Below are positions 22,621 through 34,413 of a DNA stretch of 64,000 nt, one piece after another. Every line of letters begins with the position of its first letter. Positions within the stretch are counted from its first letter, which is position 1. Under the pieces are notes generated by a model that searched no databases, had not been told where the DNA came from, and was given only the letters and a program-made list of their open reading frames with translations. The stretch spans positions 6,203,297 to 6,267,296 of the forward strand of contig OY735237.1 in the NCBI GenBank assembly GCA_963457665.1, given 5' to 3'. This stretch comes from Thysanoteuthis rhombus. Taxonomy: Eukaryota; Mollusca; Cephalopoda; Oegopsida; Thysanoteuthidae. The translations under genes were made by a program, and so were the position numbers.

Positions 22621-23211
22621 CTATAAAAGTCAGTTAATTTCTGTCCAAACCTCGAGTTGACTTTGAAGAACAATCCTCACCAATTTTAGGAGAGTAAGAA
22701 TTAACATTCCCCTACCGTGATTTAAAATCATGACTAACTAAGGTAAATTGACAAGTCTTACATATCTACAAAAATTCATTTCACTGATACGCAAGGGTTT
22801 ATTTCAATCTATAAATACATTTATAATAGAAAAAATATCTATCTTATTTATTATACATAAAATGAAAAGTAATTATCTTTGATTGGAATAGAAGTAGGAA
22901 TGAAGTTTAACCCTGCAGCAGAGACGCTTGTTTATCAAATCTGTGCTCCTCTTCACCAACAAGGCAGTAAAATATGTGCAGATGTATACATAGTCAATAA
23001 AAGAGTAAACGTCCTCATCCTAAAGACCTTACTCTAACATGGTTATCAAATGTCTAAAAGTTATCACTTTTGTACCAAGCAGCATCAAGAGAATCGATAC
23101 ATCCATCCATGATTTTCAGATCATTTTCTTTCTTTTTTTTGTGGCACTGAAGTATTACCTTAGTCAAGAGTCTGGCATGTGTGTGACATCAACGGAAGAT
23201 TAGGGATGTCT

Positions 23212-23562
23212 CCTAACCCCCGCTTTTTGAAAGTTCACTTCATTCACTTTTTTGCTTTATGAAAAAGAGGCAGAAAGAGAAAATAGCATTTAGCATCTTG
23301 TTTTGCAGTGAGCTCTCCTAGAGGCAGTGCGCAACCTCTCTCTCTCTCTCTCTCCTACACCCCAGTCCCCTATACATCACCCCACACCAACCTTTGATGA
23401 TTGATTGTAACAAAACATTATCACCATTTTTGGTGTCTGGGAATGCTTAAGAAGTTTCCCCATATAGAATAATGGTAATTGCTACTTCGTTTTATGCCAT
23501 TTTGGCTTACGTATAGTTATTATAGGAACTCTCCACTTTTGGAAAGGGAGGAGGGTTTACAT
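23212..23562 (+). repeat. TACAGGT-family MITE, copy 3, with internal (CT)n
   Basis: CCCCCGCTTTTTGAAAGTTCAC start, TGGGAATGCTTAAGAAG, ATGGTAATTGCTACTTCG, and a GGAACTCTCCACTTTTGG end. A (CT)n tract at 23336-23354 lies at the position where copy 1 has CTCTTTTCCTTTCTCTTC. Confidence 0.65.
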
Positions 23563-24070
23563 AGTAAAAATGAATTGCTTTGGCCACCATAACTATGGAT
23601 ACAGTTGGCAGCCGAAGGGGAAACTGTTTTGCAATTTAAAAATTGGAAACAGGTTTTTTTTCTCCTTTCTCTTGAGGTCAATGTTTTCGATTTAATCTGG
23701 AGAGAAAAAAAAAGAAGCTTTTTATAGCCAATTTGTGCTGGCAGAATACTTGGCTTGAATGCTATTCAATAACAAGTGACAGGAATGCTACCTATTCTGA
23801 GCACATAGACCCCATTAATGGACCCTTTTTTAATGACAGTATTTATGTTTAGCTTTAGCCAAACATCGATTCATTGAGTTATGCAGACCACGACATAAAC
23901 AGACTATAGTTATATACCGGAAAAATTTGATTACCTAGCTACCAAAGATTGAAGGAGATTTAGTTATCAGTATGTGCTAATAATGGAAGCCCATGGATAT
24001 TTGATGACTAAATCTTAATTTTTTGAATACCAGAGAGGTATAAAACCAATAAAAACTTTCACTAAGAGTG

Positions 24071-24427
24071 ACAACATACGTTTCTTCAGATTTTAGCAAG
24101 TCAGGCTTGTTGCCTTTGTATGTATCATATGCACATCAATGGAGCAAGAAGGCTGAAATTTTTAACACTTAGTTATTATATCTGGGTAGGGTGGGGTTCA
24201 ATTACAGTATAGGTTTATGCTAAATTGGTCTCTGAATTTGTGTCTAGCAGTATTCATGGTTATTTTTTGGAAATTCAGACTTTTTAAAGCGATTACTGCC
24301 CAACAAATGGTCAAAGGAGTAACTTGATACCCCTCTTTCCAATTTTTACGTTGATCACCCTCAACTTGGCCTGCTGCCAAAAGACATTGATCACATGATG
24401 GTTTCTACTGATTGACTATCCAGACCA
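24071..24427 (-). repeat. Family A dispersed repeat
   Basis: Reverse orientation: ACGTTTCTTCAG, CAATGGAGCAAGAAGGCTGAAAATT-like block, GCTAAATTGGTC, GCGATTACTGCCCAAC, GCCTGCTGCCAAAAGAC, GTTTCTACTGATTGACTATCCAGACC. Near full length. Confidence 0.75.
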
Positions 24428-24429
24428 GT

Positions 24430-26410
24430 GTGTAATTATTTTTTACAGTAAATCTTTAAGCATAATTTTGATTACAAAGCGAAGTACACCTGAATGAAAA
24501 AGTATTCAGATAGTCTTAGTATCTTCTGTTATCAGTTACATGTATTTTTACCATTTTTAGACGCGTTGTTCAGGAGTACAAATCACGGAAGGGGAGTATG
24601 GATCTTGCGTAACAGTTTATGCCGCTCATTTTTGTGAGGATTGTTTTTGTTATGGAGGGAGTATAAAATACTGAAGTTTGACATTACTACAAGAAACAAA
24701 GAAGAGAATGATTTTACCTTTTCAATTTGATAACTTCTAAATGGTGGTCTTCTTTGAACTCCACACACACACACACACATGGTTCAACATTTAAAAGCTT
24801 CATCCATAAATAAGAGACCTACTTATTTTTGTACGATGAATATGTGTGATTTTATACTGAACAATAGTTACTGCTGTCTCAGTTTAACTGACAGACTACA
24901 CTTGTGGCCTACTATTTTGGACCTACAAAACCAATATTGGCAATGTCATCGTGTGAAATAATTCATTGAATTTCAATGCGTGGATGTAAACACTTTTAAG
25001 AGAGTATATAATATAATACCAAAGCAGATCCATTTCTTCACTGATATAAAACTCAAGTGTCCTCACATAAGTGCCCAACAAACCATTTTAAAAAAGTTGA
25101 TATTTTCTTTATTTTTAGAGCTTCACTGCTCAGTTTTTATTCTCATTTTGAAGCTTGAACACTATGAATCATGATACAGTGTTTGAGCATCGTAGCTGCA
25201 AAAAATATGAAAATGTCAAGTTTTTAAAAATGGTTCGTTGGACATTTATCATGTACAACCACTTCTATATCTCAAGTATCTGAGTGAATATTTCTTTCTT
25301 CTTTTGTTGCTTTTTCATGTGTGAATCTGCTTTCTATTACCTTACCTCCAGGTATACACCTACATTTGATATGCCTGTCTTTACAGGGATATTTTTAGCA
25401 CCAGGTGTTGTTTGTCGAGATATTTTCTCATGAAATGAACAATTTTAAAAAAAATCAATCGCTCGCAGTTTTGATCATAAACTAATTTTATGGATAGATG
25501 TGGGATCTTAAAATTTTTTACAGTACTTTCCTGGTTCAGATGACCCTTATCTCAATACAAACAATTTTATTTAGGACATTAACGTCTGCTCACAACAAAC
25601 AAACTGAATCATTTTGCTTTAACAGTGACATTTTGAATGCGTCGAACATCTTTCATTTGTTATCTTATTCAACACATTTTGTCTGTTATCCTTATCTTTG
25701 TTTTCAGAACAAAATTTCATTTTTTGGCCTTTCTCAGGTTTATGTTACATCCAGTGTTCTTAAAGAATTTCCTCGCATAAATTAATATGCTGTGAATAAC
25801 TTCATGAATTTGTCGGAAAAAATGATTTCATGGCAGCAGCCATTTCTCAGTGGAGCAAAAGTTGGCTTGAAACAATGCAGGGAGTTTGTCTAGTCATGTG
25901 ATCATAATGCTGCAATGTATACAACGGCAAATTCTAACCACTGTTTTTTACATGCGATTCTTTTTAAAGGGAACATTTGATCTCCACTATAATTTCTTTC
26001 TTTCTTTCTTTTTTTTTTTCACAATCCTATAGTTTGGTAGGTAAAAGGCAAAAGGAAAAAAGAAAACAAGCCTGGTTGCTGCAATGTCAAAGTCAACTCC
26101 CATTTCTATTCTGACTGAATATGATTACTGTAATTTTTTAATTGTATATATGATGAATAAAATCTTAATATCTGATGTGAAACATGAAAATTATATCAAT
26201 TCAATATCTGATCTGAATCATGCATTAAAAGTCAAATTTAATATCTGGATACTTTCTGAATAGACCATGTATTTTTCTATCTCTTTTTATGTTATCTCTT
26301 CATTTCTATACCTGATATTTTCTGCTTCTAATAAATATGTAAAAAAAAGAGTCAAATATTTTTAACTTATTCTTTGATATTCACAGAAATTTGCTAAATA
26401 AAACATCAAA
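24430..26410. other. No recognisable feature apart from (CA)9
   Basis: A (CA)n tract at 24762-24779 is the only simple repeat of note. A 95-codon frame at 25498-25785 (+) has no recognisable domain and no splice context. The remainder is unassigned AT-rich DNA. Confidence 0.45.
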
Positions 26411-26415
26411 TTTAA

Positions 26416-26544
26416 GACGCCAGTGCCAACCACATCTGTAGCATCTTGGGACTAGAAGACAAAGTTTACGACTGGATATTCAAGTTTTATTACATTCCAT
26501 CCCAGGGAATTTGGATTCTTCTACTTTGCCTGCTTTTAAACTGA
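26416..26544 (+). CDS. Candidate short exon ending in a hydrophobic segment
   Basis: A 42-codon open frame directly after a TAA, protein-like in composition: NHICSILGLEDKVYDWIF, then FYYIPSQGIWILLLCLLLN and TGA. The upstream acceptor (AAATTTAAG) is weak, although ATATTCACAG ending near 26388 is better placed for a longer exon in another phase. Unrecognised, and may be chance. It lies on the same strand as the candidate exons at 27.0 and 28.6 kb. Confidence 0.15.
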   Translation, partial: DASANHICSILGLEDKVYDWIFKFYYIPSQGIWILLLCLLLN

Positions 26545-27039
26545 TTCCAAATAAAAAAGAAATAAGTTTTGATGGTTTTTTTTATCTCTATGTAGAGAGA
26601 TTGTCTATAACTGACCAAATTTAAATTAGACAAAAGCTTTTATTTGTTATTTACAAATGGTTTTCAGATAGGCCATTTCTCTTTTGATGTTTCAACTTTA
26701 CCCGGTGCCTAAATCAGTTCCAGTAAGCCCCAAATAGATGCTGTATATGTGTGTGAAATTTGCATATGATTTCCCTTTTCATAAAAAAACAAAAACATTG
26801 TGGGGCCAGCATTTGCTCTTCCCCCAATAATGATTTGATTTTCATCTATTTATATATAATACTAAGCCTGATTTTCCTGACTAAATTTGACATGCATACT
26901 CAATGGACCTGGGGGGAGGGGTTCAATGTGAAATATATACTATATCACAAGGCCAACTACTTTTTCAAGATGAGACATTTTCAAAATCATTATACATAGG
27001 TTGATTTGGACTAATTATCTTTTTTTTTGTTTTTTTCAG

Positions 27040-27118
27040 GTGTGTGCTGTGTTCTCAAATGTTGTATCTTGATCTGAGGGGGGATGTGCTTCTTTCACAC
27101 AGTTCATGTCTGGACAAG
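27040..27118 (+). CDS. Candidate internal coding exon, unrecognised
   Basis: A strong acceptor (pyrimidine tract ending TTTTTTTCAG at 27039) and a good donor (ACAAG/GTAATT at 27118/27119) bound 79 bases. Of the three frames one is fully open: after one base of a split codon it reads CVLCSQMLYLDLRGDVLL followed by SHSSCLDK, ending exactly on a codon boundary. The CxxC and H-x-x-C pattern might bind a metal or form disulfides, but I do not recognise the family. The phase fits the candidate exon at 28558. A mariner fragment lies between them, in what would be the intron. This rests only on splice signals and one open frame. Confidence 0.4.
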
Positions 27119-27954
27119 GTAATTAGTACACACCAACCCTCACATGATAAGTGAAATAACCTGTCTAACGAAATTCTGACAAATCTTTAAGATTTGAAAT
27201 TTCATGAGATTTGTTCACTCGAATTGGCAGTTTTTATTACAAACCGTCAAAATCAAGAAGTACTTTAAACTTCACAAAGTTAACCCACTAAGGTACTTAT
27301 GCCTGAATTGAAATGTACTTATAGACTTCTAAAGGGAGTATACATCCATTGAAACCTCAGAATACATATTGTATTCAATTATGTACAATTCAAGAAATTT
27401 CATTTAAAAAAATCAGGATCTAAATTGACAGGAAACATTATACTTGAGTGTAAAGAAATGTATTTATGCTTTTTTTTTTCCTTAAAACTGTCCAAACATT
27501 TTGTGTAGTGGCACCTGGAGGTGGGATAGTAAAGTCTAAGGTGAAAGATAAGGGAACAGCGTGTGGTATCAGGTAGATATAGTCAGAAGGCAGCCATGTT
27601 GTTCTTTAGATTTTAGAAAAAAATGCACCATGAATTCATAAATATTCTCCCCTTTCTGAGTGACTGACAAACAAACGGCAAACAATTAAAGTGATTTGGG
27701 CTTTTATATAATGTCTTAAAGTTTGCAGTGATATTCCGTTGGTTTCTTAAAAAATGTAAATAACTAAGGTTGTACTCATGGGTTGGCATTATATAAGAGA
27801 ATACAATATATTACTGAGTTTTAGTTACAAAAAGTGGTGGTTATATGGTATTCGAGATCACATGGTACTCGAGTGAATATGGTATGTCCAAGGAATTTCG
27901 GAAGGTTTAAAGTAAAAACAAATTCCCCCAAATCCTTATCCACTAGACATCAGC

Positions 27955-28170
27955 CTGCCCATTTTTCACATCTTATACAGATTTGTCTCCCTGTGACCTC
28001 CAGCTTTCACTGTTAAAAGGGAGCAGATTAAGGAGAATGCAATGGGGCAGCTGGTAACTATCCCCAAAAAGGACTTTGCATTCTTTAAACAAGTAGAAAA
28101 GATGCCGGGATAAGTGTATGAGGTCCAAAGGGGGATAGTTCTAAGGGTAGTAAGGTGCCATTGCTCTAGG
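27955..28170 (+). mobile_element. Mariner-like transposase, 3' fragment
   Basis: CAGCCTGCCCATTTTTCACA degrades the usual QPPYSPDLAPCDF codons. EQIKENAMGQLV and IPKKDFAFF, then degraded KW and VRSQ-like blocks, follow with frameshifts. Same family as 9.75 and 13.96 kb. Confidence 0.65.
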
Positions 28171-28557
28171 TAGGATATTTTTTCTGTTGGTATTATATAA
28201 CTGAATACTGACCTTGCATATGAATTTGTTTTGAACAAGATTTGACCTTCAAAGTATTAATAATGGGACATCTGAACAAATCAAGAAACCAATGTCAGTT
28301 TACTTTATATTGGCCTTCTAATGGAAGGGATCAGGCTGGAGAGGGGAGGTTCTTTGCTGTCGTTGGCTATTTCAATATTAGCCAAAGGCGATTCTATAAA
28401 CTAGTTTGACTGATTCATTTAGAATAAAGGAACAACCTAATGTCTGAACAATTTTCGTGTCCAAATCTGGTTTTTCTCCTTCATTGAGTGTGATGAACAC
28501 AATATTGTGGTTCTGCTTCCCACGTGCTGTCTTGACACGTTTTTTTCCTCTTTTAAG

Positions 28558-28638
28558 AAAAAAGTTATTGCGTTTATTGTCACAATGTGTGTTGCTATGT
28601 TCGTAGGTGTAGCTATACTTGTAGGAATGTGTCCCTAA
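28558..28638 (+). CDS. Candidate 3'-terminal exon with one membrane helix
   Basis: A textbook acceptor (branch-like TTGAC, then a TTTTTTTCCTCTTTTAAG tract ending at 28557) precedes 26 codons and a TAA. The peptide begins KKVIAFIVTMCVAMFVGVAI and continues LVGMCP. The run of about 20 uninterrupted hydrophobic residues after lysines reads as one transmembrane helix with almost no tail after it. It starts in phase 0, which matches the phase-0 end of the candidate exon at 27040-27118. Protein family not recognised. An alternative is an internal exon using an unseen donor. Confidence 0.35.
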   Translation, partial: KKVIAFIVTMCVAMFVGVAILVGMCP

Positions 28639-29510
28639 CCACCTGACATTTCTTGTGACTTGCTATGCTAATGAACACATCATTCAAAATATCAGTATCT
28701 AAGTCGTTTGAAGCTGTCCCGCCACGCTTTCAAATAGTAAGTGCCTCCCTTAAAAATCAGCATTTCAAATCCTGGACTTTCATCTGGCCTTGAACACCAA
28801 CTTCTGGAACCCCAACAAGGCAAAATTCATATCCCAGGTATGGATCCAAGTGGGGGGGGGTCTAAGGGAGCCTGTATCCCTTGCTTGAGCAAAGCACAAT
28901 TAAAATTATTTTCAAAGATATCTAAAAGAAATACTACAAATAATAAGTGCAAATAATTATCAATTAATATTAAAGATAAAAATTCATTTTTTTTATATCT
29001 ATAATAAGTAAAATGTCTTTTGTCCATTGTTTTAAAGATATCAAAATGAAGAAAGCTCACACGTAAGTGAAGCCATCTATACTAACTTACAAAAGGCTCC
29101 TAAACCCCCTGCTAAAACATTGATCACCAGTTTTCTATTTGAACCCCACCTTGCTGGATCTTCCCCTGCATCTATGTACTTTTCAGAGGATGTAGAAAGA
29201 GGGAAGGAATGATAACAATAAAAAAAAAAAAAATTATTTATAGATAAATCTCAGTTCATTCAAAAACCAGAACAGGTGACCTCTATTTCAACCGGTTTAA
29301 AAAAATCTTTCTTGTTTGGTAATTAACCCCTTAATCTCATTTTATGATGGGAAAGAGGTAGATTGGAAGGAAGTTATTTTTGTTTGAAGCTTTTGAATAT
29401 CGGTTAATGCGATTAAGAAGTAAAATGTAAACGAGACAAAGTTAGCAAATCTACCTTAAAAAGAGAAAAGAAAAATATCCACATGGTGTTTTTACTAACA
29501 CTTCTAAAGC

Positions 29511-29590
29511 AGTGATTCCCGAAGTGGGTGCTACTGTCTTTTAGGGAGTACGAGAAGATTCAGGGGGTAGTGGGGCATTGGAAGGTAAGG
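29511..29590 (+). repeat. hAT-like terminal sequence
   Basis: CAGTGATTCCCGAAGTGGG at 29511 resembles the left end of hAT superfamily non-autonomous elements (CAGNGNTTCYCAAAGTGGGYGCTACYG). No matching right end was found nearby. Confidence 0.4.
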
Positions 29591-29799
29591 GCTGGTTAGA
29601 TGGGGCCAGCAGCAAAGAATACAAATCAATAACTCCTATGCATGAAATCATATAAAGGCAATCTTTCACAATGATTATTTTTACCTTTCTATAATTCACT
29701 TGTCTGTCAGTGAATTTTGTGGTTACTGATGGGACAACCAAGCAGGTTTTTAGCAAGTTAGTTATGGAAAATTTGCCTCAAAAATAAGGAAAGTTAAAT

Positions 29800-29850
29800 T
29801 TACAATGAAAATTTATACTAAATTGGTACCTCAGTTTGTGTACACTCTTA
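29800..29850 (-). repeat. Family A fragment
   Basis: AATTTACAATGAAAATTTATACTAAATTGGTACCTCAGTTTGTGT matches the minus-strand block AATTTGCAATRTAAGTTTATGCTAAATTGATMCCTTAGTTTGTGT of family A. Very short. Confidence 0.5.
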
Positions 29851-30193
29851 CCTAAAAATCTAATTCATCTAATGTTTGTCAATACTTCAGTTTTAGAAAG
29901 CTCAAGGATGGCTAGAGCCATGGCCACCATATTTTCAACAGTTACAAATAGGACTCCGGAGCATGCTTTTCTCATATTGATCTTTCAAAATTAAAAAAAA
30001 AAAAAAAATGTGGTGTCAACTTTTGCACTCTGACGGACAGAAATGATCAGCCTTTCATACATCTATCCAGCTATATGATATTAAAAGTTTTATTTTGTTA
30101 TTCTGTATGTGATCAAAAAATATCCAAAATGGTGCATTGTAGTCAGTGGCATTGATTCAAGGTATGCTAAAAAAAAAGTTTAATTAATGACTT

Positions 30194-30780
30194 CATCATC
30201 AGTCTTTATAGTTGTTGGACATACACCTTCCCCAAGATTTACCAGACCTTTCTATCATGGGGGTCACGGAGCAAATACTTTCTGAACTTGTGTAGTTCGT
30301 CACATCATATTTTACTGGATGCACTTTCACTTATGATCTCAGGGGATCCATGTTGTGAGTTGCGATGTCCAACAGTTGTCTGCCATTCTTGTAACATGGC
30401 TAGCCCATTGCCATTTGAGTTTTCTAATCGTTTCTATGATATCTCAGACTCTTGTCTTTTCTCTTGCGCTGTTTTGTGATCTCTACATGTGATGTTGAAC
30501 ATGATTCTCTCGCTTGTGTTGGATGGTTCTCAGGTTGAGGATCAATCATTTGATTTGGTTCCATGAATCTGCTCCATAGATGACTATCGGGAGGATGCAT
30601 AGATTGTACACCCTTCTTTTTAGGGCTAAAGAGATTTTCTTGTTCTTTAAGGTTGAGCAGGCTCTACTGGAAGCTTGCCAACCTAGAGTGATTTTTTGCT
30701 TGATTTCTTGAGGATTTTACGCAGATTTTTTATCCCAGGTAGATATAATGGTCAACTTTCTCCAGCTCTTCATTTTCTGT
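30194..30780 (-). mobile_element. RTE-like LINE, longest 3' fragment in the window
   Basis: On the minus strand the translation runs NEELEKVDHYIYLG, EIKQKITLGWQASSRA, LKNKKISLALKRRVYN, LCILPIVIYGADSWN, then DQRTTQYI-like and WAGHVTRM-like blocks to the 3' tail at 30194. YLG, I..GW, SLKRRV and YGAxSW are hallmark positions of the region after the RT fingers in RTE-clade LINEs. Frameshifts and stops show it is inactive. This copy best defines the family. Confidence 0.85.
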
Positions 30781-30784
30781 TCTG

Positions 30785-31255
30785 ATCTGAGTTTATCTTC
30801 AAAACCATAAAATCAATGATACATCCAGCATCCATGGTGATGGTAGTAGCAGAAGCAGAGGGAGGAGGAAGAAGACCAATTAGTCTTTCTTTGACTTTGA
30901 GACAATTGATTATCATTCTTGTAAGATATTGTGACACGCAAATATTCTGCAAGTATTTTCAATGAAAATCATGAATAGATATTTTTGGTGTTTTTTAGCT
31001 TTTTTAAAATTCCAAAATACGGATTTCGTACATTCTATTATGACAGCATAGTATCTTGTGAAGAAAATAAAAAAATGATTGGAATAGATTTTCTTTTAAT
31101 GACATCACACTCACTACATCTTGCTTCCTTTTTCTGTTGATCAATGTAATTGGAATTGATTGAAAAGTGTCTTATTGATATGTGTGGACACATCTAAAAA
31201 TTTGCATTCTGTCGACTTTTTTTCCAATGGAATAAATCACTGAACTTGACTGGTT
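30785..31255 (+). repeat. Family D dispersed repeat
   Basis: AAATCAATGATACATCCAGC, ATCCATGGTGATGGTAGTAG, TAGTCTTTCTTTGACTTTGA, AATTGATTATCATTCTT, TTTTAATGACATCACAC and GTGTGGACACATCTAAAAATT. Same block order as 46255-46960 and, more loosely, 44015-44725. Confidence 0.65.
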
Positions 31256-31489
31256 TTCATCTTTCTCTCAGCTTATATTTTTGGTTGATCTATTGTGTGA
31301 CTGTTAAATAACTAGTTATACTCTTTAGTTGTTTTGAGCTTCTTTCATTACATTCATTCATACAATAGATTTGACTATCTTCTATTCTTGTCTTTTTTCT
31401 TGCTTTCGATCACAACATTTTTAGCTGATCCACCATCTATTTTCTGTAACTATCAGTTCAACTAAGCTATTGTCAAGAACTTTACTTAC

Positions 31490-31521
31490 CATGGATGTGT
31501 CATAAAGAGGTTGATGATGGA
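31490..31521 (-). CDS. Candidate 32-base microexon
   Basis: On the minus strand a pyrimidine-rich acceptor (CTTTGTTTCTTTTGTCTAG, ending at 31522) and a consensus donor (CCATG/GTAAGTAAAG) bound 32 bases. Two of the three frames are open. Splice signals this good and this close together may be chance. There is no supporting neighbour exon. Confidence 0.2.
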
Positions 31522-31559
31522 CTAGACAAAAGAAACAAAGATTTTGGTATGTGTGTTTA

Positions 31560-32030
31560 GATTAATAAGAACATAAAGAGAGACACTAAAATAAAAGTTT
31601 ATAAAGCTATTGCACAGCCTTGTGGTGTCGAATCTTGGATCATCTACTGCCCCCACATATATCTTCTTGAGGGCTTCCATCAGTGCTACTGCAGTGCAGC
31701 ACCATTCTCAAAATGTACTGAAGTGACTTTATCACGAACTATGAAGTTGCTTGAAAGTGGTAGAGAATCCCTAAAAAAGGACCCTCATCTCAAGCGGAAT
31801 CAACTACATCATTTGGACAGTGGTGACTACCCAAAAGATCTTCCCAGCAACCTCTATTGCTGAATACAATCACTGAATCAGAGCGGAGGGGAAAACAAAC
31901 TTGGAGCTTCCTCCAATCAACAGTTCTCCCCGTGCACCCGGTATGGAAATTTATGTCTATCTTGTGTGGGCCGCCTCATCAGTCACTGGATGGAGTTCCC
32001 ATTTCTGTGAGGCCAAGTGATGATGATGAT
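31560..32030 (+). mobile_element. Second LINE type, degraded RT C-terminus
   Basis: Frames give NIKRDTKIKVYKAI, CGVESWIIYCPHIYLLEGFH (family form YGCESWT..RHIKxLExFHxRCLR), and later ESERRGKQTWSFLQS, CGPPHQSLDGVPI and a (GAT)n/(TA)n tail. The Cys-containing terminal segment resembles the C-terminal CxxC..GLxSHxR motif of some LINEs, but the key residues are lost. It differs in sequence from the seven-copy family. Confidence 0.6.
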
Positions 32031-32879
32031 GATATACATTTATATATACATGATATTCAATGTCCTGAACAATTCCCTGCGGCCATATTTGGCTTGAATT
32101 TTCCTTCCTGACATTCATGAAGTTTGATCTTTATTCTCTCTCTCTTCCATTCAAACCAGACAGTAAAAAACACGTTAGAATTTCTGGTGGATAATGTTAG
32201 AATTTCAGGTGGATACATAAAATGAAACACTTCCTCTTGCCTAGAATGGCCAGTTGTGGGATTGAAATTACAAGTTCAAACAAAAGAAAACAGGTTGGAT
32301 GACTTTGGGTGAAATTTATTTGTCCACTACACATAACCAACTACTCCTTCCTGCTAAATTTGAAAAAAACTCAGGAGTGTGTATCTGAAAAATACCTATT
32401 TCTATCTGAATTATTTTATCGCAATTCTAAATTTTTTTCATACAACTGAATACCTTCTTGATAGTGTTAACAACATTTTGGGCTATCCATTCTAATATGC
32501 TCTTCATGTCTACTGTCCAGATACATAGATAGATAGGCTTTTTTCCCCCCCCCTGGAAATGTAAAGCATAAAAAAAAAAAAAATAGAGGTTTTCAAGCCA
32601 TGTAAACAGTAATGCTTCTGATATCAGTTATTGTATTTTTTCATCTGTGTGTGCACCTTGTCCAAATTATTAATGTGGAGGTATTTTCAAAAAAATTAAC
32701 TGCTGGAACAAGCTGCATGCATAGCTGGAAAAATTGAATAACTCATTTCAAGCATTGCTGCTTACGTAACTTTTAGTCAGTTAATTTAATTCAAACGCTT
32801 ATATCATTGAATCAACATTTCAATTTTTGGGGACTTAATTTGACTCATGAACATTCATTTGAAGTTGTAAAGTGTACAC

Positions 32880-33490
32880 ATGAATAAATGAATCATTGCA
32901 GCAAGAGTTCCAAAACTAATTACCCAAAAGATATTATGAGAATAAATCTTTTATCTAAAATTATCTATAAAAATAGATCTATTATCTAAAAAATAGATCT
33001 ATCTAAAATTATCTAAAAAATAGATCTATTTAAAATTATCTTAAAAAATCCATCTAAAATTATCTCAAAAATAAATTTACTATCTAAAATCATCTTAAAA
33101 TAGATCTGAAATCATCTAAAAAATAAACTTACCATCTGAAATTATCTAAAAATAGATCTATCCAAAATTATATGACTTATTATATGACAAAATTATTTGA
33201 CCAATTATCTAAAAAATAGATCTACTATCTAAAGTAATCTAAAAAATTGATCTTAACTTGTGGCATTGTTGGTTGGTGAAGAATGACCAAAGAGACCCCA
33301 AAAAGCAATCTTCTGGGGCGGGGGGGAAGAAAAAGAGGAACGATTCTTAGATGCTGTCTAGTGATGTACTCATGCGAATTCTTGAGGCTGTAGCCCCAAA
33401 AATCTGACCAGGAGATTACAAAGACAAATACAGAGAGAGACAGACAGATGAGCAAAGGGAGAAGAATCAATAGCCAAATTGGCTGGTTGA
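32880..33490 (+). repeat. Family C copy 2 with expanded internal minisatellite
   Basis: The flanks match 2965-3250 (AATGAATCATTGCAGC..CCAAAACTAATTA; CAAAGAGACCCCAAAAAGCA; TTAGATGCTGTCTAGTGATG). Between them, 32945-33250 holds many irregular units built on ATCTAAAATTATCTAAAAAATAGATCT, giving about 300 bp where copy 1 has one or two units. Confidence 0.8.
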
Positions 33491-33786
33491 TCAATTTGGT
33501 CATTTCTGGCTATGGTGATTCAATTTGTGAGGATGCTATTTTATCTTGTTTTCCTACACTATGGCAGAAAAACCAACAAAACATGATTTATTTCTGGGGT
33601 GAACTGCAACTTGAATAGCAGATAAAGGGGGAGTACTGTATTTAAAATTTCCTAAGGGTCATCAAATTCAATGACTCTTGAGAAAGGGCTAAGGATACAA
33701 TTGACCCATTGTATTAGTTTTGACTAATATTTACATTCATCTTCGTTTTTAGCTGTTTTTATCACAAGCTGACTTGGCCTGTCACT

Positions 33787-33906
33787 GTAGCGCAAACAGC
33801 ATTGATCGGAGATAAAGAGTAAGTTTCCAGTAAGATTTGAACTAGCAAGAAGGAAGCCTGATTCATGCCCAGCTGCTTTGACCACTCAGCCACAGGAACT
33901 TTATGG
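33787..33906 (-). mobile_element. tRNA(Ser/Leu)-like SINE head
   Basis: On the minus strand GTGGCTGAGTGGTCAAAGC is a consensus Box A region and GTTCAAATCTTACTGG a Box B region about 50 nt downstream. The acceptor stem is not intact, so this is a SINE or tRNA pseudogene and not a working tRNA. Confidence 0.55.
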
Positions 33907-34080
33907 TCAGCAGAAGTCAAATCTTACCTTTCAAACTCATCCTTTCCTCTGAATATCTGGGACATTTTTATTGTTCTCAATTTTGAACTAGTATTATTAA
34001 AGCAATTATTTCATTATTTATCTTATTATTAGATAAAATATTGTAACCTATTGGATCCCGAAAACAACTAAAAATCAATA

Positions 34081-34413
34081 TAACAGGCCTTGTTAGTCAC
34101 TCAATAGAAATCGACACATGACCAACGTCTTTTGGCAGCATGTCTTGTTGGGCATGATCAATTAAAAATTAGAAAAAGGGGTGATCAAAGAATGAGTTAC
34201 CTCTCTTGCCTTTTGTTTGGGCAGTGATCACTGAACTGTTTGAATTGTCAAAAAAGTGGGCAAAGAAAGAGGGATCAATTTAGCATAATTTTAGATTGTA
34301 AACTGAACCCCCCCTGAAAAAAAAAAAAACTTTTAAGTGAGGATTGGAATTTTTTTCAAGATATATTTAGGAATAAATGTTTAAATTTTCTGTCCTATAG
34401 CTACATTGGTGTG
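34081..34413 (+). repeat. Family A, 3'-truncated
   Basis: AACAGGCCTTGTTAGTCACTCAATAGAAATC start through CAAAGAAAGAGGGATCAATTTAGCATAA. Stops after CTATAGCTACATTGGTGTG, where a purine-rich (GAAA) tract begins. Confidence 0.75.

Noticed and set aside
25498..25785. 95-codon plus-strand frame
   Set aside because: No recognisable motif, no splice signals at its ends, and composition matches AT-rich background.
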